Numbered from the stretch's first letter, positions 44,464-56,244 are shown. The stretch: 64,000 bases of DNA from Apodemus sylvaticus (GCF_947179515.1 NC_067480.1:7187501-7251500), one strand, 5' to 3'. Notes: generated by a model from the sequence alone, not told the origin. Program-made: numbers and translations.

Positions 44464-44487
44464 AAGACATCCCATCAGGCTAGATAT

Positions 44488-44620
44488 GGCTAGCCTGGTC
44501 TACATAGTAAATTCCAGAACAGCCAGTAAGGCTATGTAGAGATACACAGATACACTCATTCTCTATTTTTTCTCTCTCCCCCTACCTCTTCTCTTTGTCT
44601 CTGTCTCTGTCTCTCTCTCA
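44488..44620 (+). repeat. B1 fragment and CT-rich tract
   Basis: 44,488-44,545 (gctagcctggtctacatagt, aaattccagaacagccag) is a short B1 piece. 44,560-44,620 is a CT/TG-rich low-complexity run that abuts the tail of the next, antisense B1. Confidence 0.7.
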
Positions 44621-44639
44621 ATTTTTATTTCTTTAACAA

Positions 44640-44775
44640 AACAGGGGTTTCCCATGTAGCTCTGAATGTCCTGGAACTCACTGTAGACCAGGCTGGTCTC
44701 CAACTCAGAGACCTGCCTGTTTTCTCTTTCCTACTGCTGAGATTAAAGGTGTGGGCCACCAAGCCATCCTGAGAG
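44640..44775 (-). repeat. B1 SINE (diverged)
   Basis: Antisense B1: caggggtttcccatgtagc, gtagaccaggctggtctcca and tactgctgagattaaagg. Confidence 0.88.
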
Positions 44776-45885
44776 ATTAAAAAAAAATCCATCATGCCAG
44801 CCTGAGAGACTTGCTCTTTAAAACATAAGCCGTCAGATCTGAACAGCAAAAGGATACCCCCGCCCCCCTTAGGGAACAATTAAGGCTAGGCGAGTAGCTG
44901 AGGTGGTCTTACTCAGCACATTTCTGGGAATTCCAATGGAGGTGGGAGGGCCAGTTTCCATCAGCCAGCTGGTTGTTCCCTGAGCCACTGGGGTGTGGCT
45001 CTCTGTGAGCTAAGTGCCTGTGTTTGCCTTCCTAAGGCAACCCAGTGGTTTGGGTGGGGCATGCTCACCCAAATTGGTAAGAAATTTGAACCTCAGACCA
45101 AGTAGGATTTAACTCCAGGACACACCACTAACTGTAAGTGACAGAGAGGTCTGACATCTGCACACTCAGTGAGTAGCAGTGAATCCAGTGGACCAAGACA
45201 CTCTCAATATTGCCAAAATAGCTTTCCTTCTAAAGAGAAACTCCTAGGAAATGGGGTATCATGTTTGAAGTGTGTCCATATGTCTGCTGGTCTATGTTAA
45301 AGCTTCCTGTGTTCAAAATGAAGAGATAGACAGGAAGAATCCTATGGTTGCACATTTTAAGAACCCATGTCACACAGATAGGCCGGGAATAGCTACTCTT
45401 CACTGACTTGGCCAGAGATGATAAGGCCTGTCATTAAAATCAGACCTGCAAACAGTGAAGCCTATGGCCTGATTTCGGAGATGTTCCTGGGTGAGCGTAT
45501 ACCTCCAACTGTGGCATGGGAGCATTGTGGTCCTCTCGTAAAAGCCCTCATGCATTCCATACCCAAATACTTCCTGCGGTAGCAACCCGAGGGCACACAG
45601 GACACGGAACATCCCTAGGGCCCGTGCTGGACCAGTGTCCCCTTTGATGAGACAGAAGAATCCTGGAGCAGATGCTCACATACAGGGTGCTGGAGCTGAC
45701 CTTTATTTTTATTTTACAAGGCAGACGTTATCTACTAAAAGGTTCTCCTGAATTAGTGCATTAAATAAGGCTCCATTTGGATGTTTAGTAAGGAACATGG
45801 GCAGGGGGGCTGAGGGCTGTGTAAGAATGAGAAGGCACCGAGACACTTCCTGTCATAGTGTCATGCCATGCCTACATTCTATTTA

Positions 45886-46036
45886 TTTTTTGTTTTTTTG
45901 AGACAGCTTCTCTTTGTAGACCCGACTGTCCTGGAACTCACTATGTCGACCAGGCTGGCTTTGAACTCGCAGAGGCACACCTACTTGTTTCTATCTTCCG
46001 AGTGCTGGGATTAAAGGGGCGTGCCACTATGCCAGT
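45886..46036 (-). repeat. B1 SINE (diverged)
   Basis: Antisense B1: gagacagcttctctttgtag, cgaccaggctggctttgaac, cgagtgctgggattaaaggg and gtgccactatgccag. Confidence 0.9.
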
Positions 46037-46568
46037 TTGTTCTGTTTAGCGTTTCTGGCTTTCTTGGTGGGCAAGTTAAAATTACAAATTAAAGTTTATC
46101 CAGCGTATGTGGGTGCTCCTGGGAGTTCAGGCATCGGTGTGTCGTGTTACCAGGAAGACCTGAATGTGCTCCTGAGGACGGTGGCACCGGGGAACAAAGC
46201 CGTGTGGAGCCCTGTTTCCCAGCCCTGGCTCAGAAGGGAGTTCTGGTCCTCAGAAAGGGCCAGCCTAAGATCTCCTCTGTAGGGAGAAGCAAGCAGTTGC
46301 ACGCCTTTCACAAGGCAGTTAGAGCCACACTGTCTCCTTGTAAGATGGCCGCCTCTCCTCCTGCCTCTTCTGCCCAGTTTGGAGGCAGGCGCTTTAGTCG
46401 TCGTTCAGTAGAGCCGCTGCAGGGACTGAGAGATGCTTTGTGGCTAACCCTGCTGCTCTTCCTCCACAGGAGCCAAATCGGATCCCAGCGTCCGTGTCAG
46501 GGGCGCACAACGCTTTAACTCTTAACTCCAGGCACCCACTACCCTCTTCCGACCTCTTTTGGCTTGTG

Positions 46569-46570
<2 letters not shown>

Positions 46571-46645
<75 letters not shown>
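46571..46645. repeat. Compound (CA)20(GA)17 microsatellite
   Basis: A CA run (46,571-46,610) joined directly to a GA run (46,611-46,645), followed by taaatcttaaaaaatgaaa. Confidence 0.98.
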
Positions 46646-46647
<2 letters not shown>

Positions 46648-46649
46648 AA

Positions 46650-47940
46650 TCTTAAAAAATGAAATAGCTGGGAACTTTAAACTCTAGTTGGAGCTCTTTC
46701 AGTTCAGCTCTGGACGGCTTGGAGAACTCCAAGGAGGAGAATGAGACCATGGCCTGGTATTGACTTTATTTGCACTTATCGGCCCTGTGAGGTAAGCTGG
46801 CTGCCGATTGATTACATTATCACCCTTATCAGCCAGATACCCGAGGGCCCAGGGAGATTAAGGAGCCGGAATCTTGGATAATTGATTTAGGAAGTAGTAG
46901 GGCTGCAGGCTGCGGGCTTGCGGTGGGCAGGAGCGGTGGCCGAATCTGTTCTTATCCGCCTTCTGTAGCTGCTCTTCTGCTCACTGGATTGAACTGACTG
47001 TAAGCCTCTTAGGGTTTCTTCCCATGGATCGAATCATTTCCGGAAACAGCCCTAAACTCTCCTTTTACAGAATTAGGTGGCAGGGCCAAGAACTTCTTAA
47101 GTCTTCTTAGGAGAGTGTCCTGTGTACTGCTCAGTTTGATGCTTGCAAGATGTGGTTGTAGCTGACATTTTGAAGTGGTTGTGTGAGAGTATGGGGTTAA
47201 TTGTCTGATGAGGTCAGAGGTGTGGTCTACAGGACCCTGGCTAATTACCCATATAATATGTGTTAATTAACCCATAGTAATTGTGTCTGGCTGTCCCCTT
47301 CCCCGCCTTCCGTGGAGAATTAATGAGGGCACTGGTTTTAGCCATTCATCAACGTGCTTTGTTTCAGCCTCTGCAAATAAATTACTTAGAATAGCAAGTA
47401 TCTTCGATTCCACCGTTAGCACTGCAGATGTTTAAAGGATGGATTTCTGTTGGGCTCATTAATAGAAGGAGCTAAATGTTTCTCCAAGACAAAAACTGTA
47501 TGGATGGCAACAGCAAACCGTGCAGCTAGGTAAACGATCGTTGAGAAAGGAAAATAAATGGAGTAGCAGCTGCAGAGAAACTGAGCGCCACGTGATGCAC
47601 ACACAGGGCAGGGCGGATGGGAGGGGTAAGGGAAGGACAAAAGTGATTTACACCTTGGCCGTCAATGCTCCACTGCTGCGCGGACCAGTCATGGCCGCGG
47701 TTAAATTAGGATGTGCTTACTGTTTGGGCCTCAGTTGGCGGCTGTCCAGGAACTCATCAAATCAAGTTAATGGAGAGTTAAATGGCTTTGGAAACAAGCT
47801 GGCTGGGGCAGCTGGAAGCCAGGGCTGCGTGCTCTTGGCTTGGGGAGCTCTAGGCAAGCAGGTGAGCTTGTTTAGAGGCGAGTGCGAGGTCTCAATCTAC
47901 CAAGAAGCAGCCTAAAGTCTTAGGGATGACCTCTTCAGAG
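46650..47940. other. Repeat-free block, possible regulatory element
   Basis: About 1.3 kb without any SINE, LTR or long microsatellite inside a repeat-rich intron. It includes attatcacccttatcag (two GATA-factor-type sites, near 46,819-46,834) and a cluster of TAAT-core sites (ctaattaccc, gttaattaaccc, agtaattgtg, gagaattaatgag; 47,240-47,325). No coding frame or RNA gene is recognised. The regulatory reading is inference. Confidence 0.3.
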
Positions 47941-47964
47941 TTGCCATGGTTATCCAGGAGTTCT

Positions 47965-48112
47965 TTTTTTTTTTTTTTTTTTTTGGTTTGTTTTTGTTTT
48001 TGTTTTTCAAGACAGGGTTTCTCTGTGTAGCCCTGGCTGTCCTGGAACTCACTCTGTAGACCGGGCTGGCCTCGAACTCAGAAATCCACCCTGCCTCTGC
48101 TTCCTGCCCGGC
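47965..48112 (-). repeat. B1 SINE with internal deletion and 13-bp target-site duplication
   Basis: Antisense B1 with a T/G tail. The block that normally reads aagtgctgggattaaagg is missing (ctgcctctgcttcctgcccg joins across it). The perfect repeat atccaggagttct lies at 47,952-47,964 and 48,113-48,125. Confidence 0.95.
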
Positions 48113-48299
48113 ATCCAGGAGTTCTAAGTTCGCAATTAGCCCCGCCACTGCACTGAGCAAGGCAGCTCATTCCAAGGGGCTGACCCACCTTCCCAGGGTT
48201 AGGGTTAGGGAGGTAAATCGGAAGCTTGATGAGTTTCGTTAATGTTTCTTTCAAATGTATCTAGCATTGAAGAGAAGGCGCTTGTGAGCTAGCTGGACC

Positions 48300-48358
48300 C
48301 ACAGCCCAGTCCCGCTCTGCCCCGCCCAGCCCTGCCCCACCCCGCCCAGCCCAGCCCA
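48300..48358. repeat. C-rich low-complexity tract
   Basis: Repeats of ccgcccagccc / ccccgcccagcc type. Not a known interspersed element. Confidence 0.75.
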
Positions 48359-48673
48359 GTCAACAGTACCTTTCTCCTGTCTCTCCCCTTATCCCTGCCC
48401 CACCCTGTATGTCGACACTTAGAAAGCAAACATCCGATAGCCACACAAATGATATCTAGTACATTTGAGTCCTTTGCTTTTCCAAACAGAAGACAGAGGG
48501 TAGCAAGCTGAAGGCGTCTCTAGTAATTCATACAGGTTCCCTTGAATGCAGCTCACACATACCATTTATTTTTGAACAAGCAAAATCTGCCATGCAAATT
48601 GAAATATTTTATGGTAGATTTACATCACCTGACGGGTTTGGTTTTGAAAATGCCTGGGCTTGAATCTTCACCC

Positions 48674-48739
48674 GTGCTCCATGTAAGTGCTCCGTGCTCC
48701 ATGTAAGTGCTCCTCACATGTGCTCCGTGCAAGTGCTCC
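48674..48739 (+). repeat. 20-bp minisatellite, three copies
   Basis: gtgctccatgtaagtgctcc at 48,674-48,693 and again at 48,694-48,713, then a diverged copy gtgctccgtgcaagtgctcc at 48,720-48,739 after a 6-base spacer. Confidence 0.92.
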
Positions 48740-48954
48740 TCCATCTTTGAGTTTCTTGGTTTATCTCACTTGGCGTAGCATCCTCCTTGCTCAGTCCACG
48801 AGGCAGTGTCTTATCAGAATACATGTTCTTTCAGAAACTAATGGTGGGCGATCATGCCACAGTTTTGTGTTTGTCGGCGGATGGGCGTGAGAGTTGCTTC
48901 TGCATTTTTTTGTGCTGTGAACACAGATTTGCAAGGTAGTCCCACTTCTGATTT

Positions 48955-49158
48955 TTTTTAAGTGAATTAATTTATTTTTTGTTCACGTGCATTGGTGGTT
49001 TCCTCCAGGCATGTCTCTGTGGGAGTGTCAGATACTCTGGAGCAGGAGTTACAGACAGGTGTGAGCTGCCACGTGGATGCTGGGAATTGAACTCCTTTGG
49101 AAGAGCAGGTAGTCAGTCGACATTCCTCTTAACTGCTGAGCCATCACTCCAGTGCCCC
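48955..49158 (-). repeat. B3 SINE inserted in old L1
   Basis: Antisense B3-like element: tgtgagctgccacgtggatg, ctgggaattgaactcctttg, cttaactgctgagccatcac and tccagtgcccc. Confidence 0.8.
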
Positions 49159-49334
49159 TCCCCCATTTCTAATTCCCTTGGATGCCTGTCTAGAGGTGCA
49201 ACTGCTGGACTCTATGGAGTAGCATTCCTTGTAATTTTTAGAGGAAATACACTGATGTTTTCCACAGTGGCTTTACCATCTTCCACAGTGACTAGTGATG
49301 CACCGAAGTCCTGCTTCGAGTTTTGTTTATTATT

Positions 49335-49468
49335 TTGTTTTACTGTTTTTGAGACAGGGTCTTACCGTGTTAACTCTTATTGGACAAAGCTTCCTCTGTA
49401 GGCCATGCTGACTTTGAGCTCAGAGATTCCCCTGCCTGGGATTAAAGGTGTGTACTACTAGGCCGGTT
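49335..49468 (-). repeat. B1 SINE (diverged) inserted in old L1
   Basis: Antisense B1 remnant: tttgagacagggtcttaccg, ctgtaggccatgctgacttt and ctgggattaaaggtgtgta, to actaggccgg. Confidence 0.8.
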
Positions 49469-49799
49469 TTATTCTATCATTTCATTGGTAGCCATTTTGT
49501 GACTGGAGGTCTGTCCTATAGTGGTTTTAACTCACACTCTTGCTGTCTCGTGATGTCATGTTTGCTGACCACTTCTTCACCTCTGAAGAAATGTCCATTC
49601 ACGCTGTGTACAAGCACTGTTTTCTTAAGGAAGAACACACGGTTTTCACACTGGTCGTGATAGTGTTTATGTGTCTGCGAGACTTTGTGTCTGTTTTCAC
49701 TTCCTCCTTCCGCTGAAGGCATGCTTACAGCTTCCGTCTTCATTCTCCCTCCTTCAGTCAGCTTCTCAAAGTCGCTTGATATATTTCTGTGATCATTCT

Positions 49800-49930
49800 T
49801 GGTTGTTTTCTGTGGGACTGGGTCTCACGATAGCCTTGGCTGGCTTGGGGTTTGCTATGTAGACCGGGCTATTCTCAAACTCAGATCCACATGCTTCTGC
49901 AGGAGTAAAGGCGCATGCCACCATGACCAA
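49800..49930 (-). repeat. B1 SINE (diverged)
   Basis: Antisense: gactgggtctcacgatagcc, tatgtagaccgggctattct, gagtaaaggcgcatgccacc and atgacca. Confidence 0.8.
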
Positions 49931-51683
49931 CTCTTTTCTTTTTCTTTATTGGGATAGCCTTATGTGCAGGTCCAGAGACAGTGTTCTTCCAGATTGTGCC
50001 TATCTTCACCATTCTGTGCCACTTTTTAAGAATAGAGATTTAAATTACATTGTACTTAATCATGTAGGCTTTATTATTATATGCTGCAAGCTCAAGAATA
50101 TCTTCTAATGTAATTGAATGTTTGAGTCATACAGTTAAGTTCTTAAATCAAATATGAGTTCTTGGTCAATATGAGCAGATCAGCTGTTTCATCTCTCTCC
50201 AGTGTGGATGGCCAGTTTTCTAGGCCATTCACTAATTGTGTCTTAGACAGGAGGCTGGCCCTAGAGTTATCAGGATACTGTTGGCAGCATTAGCTCATTA
50301 TATCTAAGGTACTAAATTAATTACTGAGGGTTAAATACACAAACAGTAGGACTGTTTTTTTTTTTAAAGTCTGATTGACCTCTTGATAGACAATCTTTAT
50401 CTTTTTGTAACTTTAAATGTAGTTTGTAAATGCAAAGGCAGGGACAGGGTGGTGTGGGTGGGTGAGTATTCTGTTGCCAGAGAAAAGAGACAGGACCTTG
50501 GTCCCAAAGGGATCAGGTTCAACCTACTCTAGTGGGCCTGCTCTTAATGGTTAAATCTATAGGCGCACGCTAGGGACGGTGTCAACCTGCTCGTCCAAAG
50601 GCTGACTGTCCTCTTAGATCCCTTTTCTGATGGGAACAGGACAACCAGCTGAAGACCAAGCTTGAGAGCCTGCCTTGGCCAGTTCCCTTCTCCTCACGCT
50701 GGCCTTTGTGCTGGAGCCTGCTTTGGATCACAGAACGCATTCTCCTTTAGTGTATTGTACTGGCCTGGCCTTCCTGATGGAAATCTGAGAGGACAGTCAG
50801 TCTTTGGACTGGCAGGACGACACCATCCTCAGGCTCTGTGACTTTCCATCTGCTATGGGACAACTGGCTACAAGCTGGTGGCTTTAAAACAGACACTTAT
50901 TATTTCATAGTTGTGGGGACTAGGAGTCTGAAGGCAAGGTGACGGATGGCCATGCGCACTGAAGCTCTACAGAAGAGTCTGTGCTCTTTTGGTCACTTCA
51001 GTGGGTGCCAGTCGTCCTGGATCCTGTCATAGCTGCATCGCTCTAGTGTCTGCCTCTGTGGCCTTTCTGTCTGTCCATGTGATCACATGCATAGCCTTCT
51101 CCAAGTGTGTTTCTCTTCCTTTTGCTTCCGAGGCTCTTAACCATGGCTGATCAAATTCGCCTACCTCCAGCGTAACCCCGTCTTCAGCCGATTGCACCGT
51201 CGAGACCCTTTTTTCTGCATTCAGAGGTCACATTAACTGCTGTCACAGGGAACGCTTGAACATATATCTTCTTGGGGTTGCAGGTCAACCCACAATACTG
51301 AAGTGGGCAGAGACATTCAATTGTGCAGCAGACCTTACCCTCATGGGACCTGAGGTGACACACAGCATGTGTGAGCACAGAATCAGTGGCCTGTGTGGTC
51401 CGCTTCCTCTTGACGGCATCTCTTGGTGACAATTCATTTGGAGGGGTTTGTGCGCCCTAATGACCTCCCCACAATAGATGGCGAGTGCATGCTGGGAGCC
51501 TCTATTCTTTCTGCCTTTTCCTCTGCGCTCTGTGCTGTAGCAGCCCTGACCCTGGTGGGTCAGGAGGAGTTGCTTGACCCCTTTGTCACTTCTGAGTTGT
51601 GATGACATTGCCGTTACCCATCCCACTCCAGATCTTCAGGCCTAACCTCAGCCAGGTCTCCTCGGAGCACCCCAGCCAGCTAC

Positions 51684-51733
51684 GCCACTACAGCCCTCCC
51701 TGTTTCTGGCCACTACAGCCCTCCCTGTTTCTG
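51684..51733 (+). repeat. Perfect 25-bp tandem duplication
   Basis: Two identical adjacent copies of a 25-base unit that begins gccactacagccctccc and ends gtttctg (51,684-51,708 and 51,709-51,733). Perfect identity points to a recent event. Confidence 0.97.
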
Positions 51734-52682
51734 CCCGTCTCTCTCTTCCTCTGCGGAGCTAAGACTCCCAAGACCTCTGCTGTTTTGGTAGTCTCATGGC
51801 TGACCTCTGCTTCAGGGCCTCTCCTCCAGTAAGCTCTAAGTTCACAGAGCTGCCTTGAGAGCCTGCTGTAGCCGTCCCCTCCCCGACAAAGCGTGGGCAG
51901 GCCCAGCTGCCCCCAGGGGCGCCATTGCTGTTTTGCACCCTCTTCCATCCTGTTCCCAAGAACCCCAGTGGCTCACGTGGGCACCTGCTAGCACCCCGTG
52001 CATGCTTTGCTGGGATGCACCCCACACATCTGACTCACGTGCTCTGCCTTCTTCCTTGCCGTCTACCTGATAAAGCTCCCATTCTCTGGAGGAACACAGC
52101 TGGAGGGCTCTTTCTCTCTCTCAGGGTTGTAGCCCTTTTTGTTCCGGTCTGAATACCAGCCGTGACCTCCCTGCTTGACCTCACAGCTCAGGCCTCCCTT
52201 CTTTGCACCGACTTCTTAGCTCCAGTAGAGAGGTGGCAGGCATGTGTTGACTGCATGGATGATCGCATGCATGCATGCATGTATGCGTGATGAGCTGCTT
52301 TCCAGCTCAGTAGCTGAGACCCGCCGTGAGGACTGGGCGATCCCCAAGCCCGCAGGGGCATTGGGCATTCACGGAGCTGCTGGTGATTAGCTGTTGTTTC
52401 TGTCCCAGGAGGCTGGCCAAGAAGCAGCCTTTCCAATAGTAAACATTTCTACTTCAGTTTCGAAAAAAAAATCCACCCCCCTTGGTTTCTGCTTGTATTT
52501 TGTTGACAGTGAGGTATTTTATGGATCCCTATTTGGAGAAAACATTAAACAAAAAGAAAATCCCAACAGATTTAAAGAAACCAATAGTTATAACTAAGAA
52601 AACCAAAAATAAACTAGCAGGAGTAGATTTATAACTAACAAGGAATGGAAATTCAGACAACCAGGAAAACATTTATTTTTTA

Positions 52683-52800
52683 AAAATTTGTTTATTTATT
52701 TTATGTATATGAGTACACTAACTGTACAGATGGTTGTGAGTTATCTTGTGGTTGCTGGGAATTGAACTCAGGACCTCTGCTGGCTCTGGCCCCACTCGTT
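52683..52800 (-). repeat. B2 SINE, internally deleted
   Basis: Antisense B2 with tail ttgtttatttattttatg, then actgtacagatggttgtgag and ctgggaattgaactcagga. The central cagacacaccagaag block is lost. Confidence 0.85.
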
Positions 52801-52807
52801 CCAGCCC

Positions 52808-52967
52808 AAAGATTTATTTATTATTATATATAAGTACACTGTAGCCATCTTCAGACAACCCAGAAGAGGGAGTCAGATCCCACCATGAGGTTGCTGGGGT
52901 TTGAACTCAGGACCTTCTGAAGAGCAGTCAGTGCTCTTAACCACTGAGCAATCTCTCCATCCCCCAG
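52808..52967 (-). repeat. B2 SINE
   Basis: Antisense B2: aaagatttatttattattat, tcttcagacaacccagaaga, ggggtttgaactcaggacct and accactgagcaatctctcca. It lies in tandem with the previous B2. Confidence 0.92.
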
Positions 52968-52971
52968 CTTG

Positions 52972-53128
52972 TTTATTTAGCATATGTGCGAGCCAGGGTG
53001 CAAGTGTAGAGGTGGGGGAGGAGGGGTGGCAAGACTTGTGGGAGTCAGTTCTCTCCAACCATGTGGGTTCTGGGCCTTAAACTCAGACCTAGCAGACAGC
53101 ACTCTGACCCACTAAGCCACCCCAGTGG
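52972..53128 (-). repeat. B3-like SINE
   Basis: Antisense: gtttatttagcatatgtgcg, ccaaccatgtgggttctggg, ccttaaactcagacctagc and acccactaagccaccccagt. It is the third tRNA-type SINE in a row, all antisense. Confidence 0.8.
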
Positions 53129-53154
53129 CTGAAGCTTGTGATAAGAGAAGGTAC

Positions 53155-53180
53155 AGTGTGTGTGTGTGTGTGTGTGTGTT
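53155..53180. repeat. (TG)n microsatellite
   Basis: An uninterrupted TG run of about 24 bases before a G-rich stretch. Confidence 0.95.
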
Positions 53181-54428
53181 TGGAGGGAGGGGTAAGGTGA
53201 GGGAGTGGGGATTATTGGGGTGCTTACATCAGTTCAGGAGGGTTTCCACTGTTGGTAGATCACGGTGAGACTTCTGTGTGGTTAGTAAACAGGACGGACA
53301 GGGCATCCCTCTATCTTCCAGCCCAGTGTTGTGGTTTCCTCTAGGGCCCTCGCTGCCATCTTACATATACAGACAGATGAAGTCCTTCCATGGCACCAGC
53401 AGTGCATGATGCTGCTCAGCAAAGGACATGCACATCTTTTCCGCTTGTAGTTTTGTTTCATCCAGAGACCCTGGATTGGCCCCCACGTGACCTCGACAGT
53501 CACTTGGCCTCTTATGTCATTTGTTTGGTGGCTTTAGCTACTGGGGAGCATTTTCAACTCCTGATGTTCTTTAAGAAGCGTCTCATTGCTTGGTGGCATG
53601 GACAAACAGATAGAAAGTCAGACATACCACAGGGCCTTTGGATCAGCTAGTGTCCTCAGTAATACTGTTAAGTCAGGTTTGAAGAGGCCTGTGGTCAGAA
53701 GATAAGAAAGTCTTCTGGCCTGGGGCTATAAGACAGGTGGTCACTCTATGAAGGCATGCAGGATGCAGAGGGGTCAGGGCCTGAGGGAGGCTATGCCTGC
53801 TAAAGGTAAGGCCTGTGGGTCTCACGTCCTGCTTGGGTTGTTGGATGCGTTGGAAAGCAATGGGCTTCAGCAGGGTTTGAGAAGAACATGGCATAGTCTT
53901 AGTATATTTTGAAAGAGAGGGCACTGGGGCAGAATGGAGAGGGAGCTGCTTAGCAGGCTTTAGCAAAGGTCTGTGTAGGGAGAAAGCAACCTAAGCAAAG
54001 GCGTTTCTGACAATGACAATCTTCCATAATCTGGAGACACCGGAGGGCGTGGCCCTCTTTTAGACACCTGGAAGGACAGCCCCCTTCCACTCAGAGTGCT
54101 GTTGGTCACAGCGAGTCCTGTCCAGAACATGCTTGGCGCTGTTTAGACACAATCTCTGGTCTGTCCTTTGGCAGCTAAGTGGCTGTGCACAAGTGGCTTA
54201 ATGACCTGAACTCAAAGCAGGGACTGCAGTGTCCCTTTCTGAGACGGTTACTCTGTCTTTGTGATCTCTGAGTGATGCTGTTATAGGGTGGCAACCTAAG
54301 ATGTCACTTGAAATCTGCTTCTGTGCCTCCCTAGAGGGGGGACAGTAAAGCCAGTGTTATCTTGGTGACATTTTATGTATGCTGCAAGAACAAAGGGGTC
54401 CTGGAAAGAACCCAAGCCTGCATTCTTT

Positions 54429-54606
54429 TTTTGTTTGTTTTTGTTTGTTTATTTGTTTGTTTTGTTTTTCGAGACAGGGTTTCTCTGTGTAGCCCTGGCT
54501 GTCCTGGAACTCACTCTGTAGACCAGGCTGTGCTCAAACTCAGAAATCCACCTGCCTCTGCCTCCCAAGTGCTGGGATTACAGGCCTGTGCCACCACCGC
54601 CCAGCT
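54429..54606 (-). repeat. B1 SINE with 15-bp target-site duplication
   Basis: Full-length antisense B1 ending ccaccaccgcccagct. The perfect repeat aagcctgcattcttt lies at 54,414-54,428 and 54,607-54,621. Confidence 0.97.
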
Positions 54607-55749
54607 AAGCCTGCATTCTTTAAGAGTGTACCCACTATTTTCTCTGTGTCCCTGACTTCTCAACATGAGCTGGGCAGCACCAAGGCCTTAGCTGCATCTC
54701 ACCTGGCTGAGTGAGACTCCATCTTTACATCAGGTGGAGGCCAGGGAGGAAGCATTGACCCTGTACGCTCTTGAGGTGATGTACTCCGACCCCAAGTGCC
54801 TACATCCAGAAGAAATGGGACTTAAATGGGTTTTTTTTTTTTTTGGACCTACATAATTATTAACACACCATTAATGCACTGTGGCGATCCACCTGACTTT
54901 GGAGGGCTCGTCCTAGAGCTCTTCATCTTCGTAACAGTGAAGCGGCTTGCAGATAAAACAAGTTGCCGGTGGGAGTCTGAGAGGTACCCGCGGGCTCTGC
55001 CGGACCAAGGCCTTTGTAACTCCTCTCTGTTTATGTGCTGGTAAAGTTGCTAGTGAGCAGTGTGGCACTGGGAGGGAGCGGACGCTTTATAGCTGCAGGG
55101 TGCCCTGAGGCCAGGTCACCACTGCCATTGTCTCATGTGTCCCAAAGATGACGAAGACTGGTCTTCGAGCAGATACACTGGGCAGAGAGAGGCAAGTGAC
55201 CGCGCCTGTCCGTCATCCCATGACTGTCTCTCCATCAGTACCGGGTCTGTGCCGTCTGAATTTCATGGGGAATAAAGTTTATGTAAAAATAAAGGTTCAG
55301 ACTGCTGCTGACTCTACACTTTCTTTCAAATGTTTAAATAGACTTCTGACATGTTTGGACATAGCGAGTGTGGATTCTGTCATAAAAGGCCCCGGAAGGG
55401 AACTGTGCCAAGTTATGGGTTCTATGTTTCAAATTTTATAGGCATGTACATTAAATGTGCCTCTTCCAGTGACCACCCAGGGGTGTTACATGATGTTTTA
55501 ATCATGCTTCTTAAGGATGTAACTAACGTCGTTACTGCTGTTACGGGGCTGTGCTCAAGAGTGGCTATGTAAAATTTTCTCGAATAGAATCCTGATTGCT
55601 CTCTTACAGTTTTTTTTTTTTGTTTTTTGTTTTTTTTTCTATTGGGATGCTGTTCATATCCTTTATGCCAGCGCCCTGAAAATAATTGCTGTATTCTTGG
55701 CCTCTAGCCTTATATAGCCTGTCTACCACAGAGGAAACCTGAAGTGAAC

Positions 55750-55945
55750 TCTGGCGAAGAGATGTCTCAGTGGTTAAGAGCACTCAGGAGGACCCAGGTC
55801 TCCAGCACCCCCATGATGGCTTGCACCTGTCTGTGACTCCAGTTCCAAAGGATCCAGGATCCCCTTCTGGTCTCCACAGGCACCATGTTCACATCACATG
55901 CACGCACTGCTGCACATCCATACATTCAGGGAAAAACACTGTTCC
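55750..55945 (+). repeat. B3-like SINE (diverged)
   Basis: gcgaagagatgtctcagtgg, ttaagagcactcaggaggac, ccaggtctccagcaccccca, ctggtctccacaggcaccat and a ccatacattcagggaaaaac end. Confidence 0.8.
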
Positions 55946-56244
55946 ACGTCTTAAAAACATAGTAATTTTCATTTTGCAGACACTCAGAGTTCTTCCAAGG
56001 ATTCTTGTGGTAACCATTCAACAAAGTTTCCTTGCTCACAACTCAAGTATCAATCCCAGCAGAATGCCACTGAAAATATGGTCACAGATGAGAACTGGGA
56101 GTTGTCGAATGAGATCCACCACCAGTGGATATCGGCACCCTCCACTGGGTATGTAGCCTCTGAAAGTGGAGAGGCTCAGAGTTCTGTGTGGTCACCATTA
56201 CCATGGGAGGCATAGATGCAGCGACGGGAGGAACAGCACATGGG

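Larger units (their letters stand above)
48745..49615 (+). mobile_element. Old L1 3' region, broken by SINEs
   Basis: Pieces in consistent order: tttatctcacttggcgtagc (48,762 onward), gagttgcttctgcatttttt and tgctgtgaacacagatttgc (48,890-48,935), gaggtgcaactgctggactc and gttttccacagtggctttac (49,194-49,276), then tggtagccattttgtgactg and agaaatgtccattcacgctg (49,487-49,606). This is the order of an old mammalian L1 (L1M type) on the + strand. A B3 (48,955-49,158) and a B1 (49,335-49,468), both antisense, interrupt it. Confidence 0.65.

Noticed and set aside
48197..48214. TTAGGG-like telomeric motif
   Set aside because: Only about two units (gggttagggttaggg); too short to be called an interstitial telomere.
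55259..55295. Two aataaa signals close together, suggesting a gene 3' end
   Set aside because: No coding frame or spliced structure precedes them on the + strand, and they lie inside the Mtcl1 intron. AATAAA is frequent by chance in AT-rich DNA.
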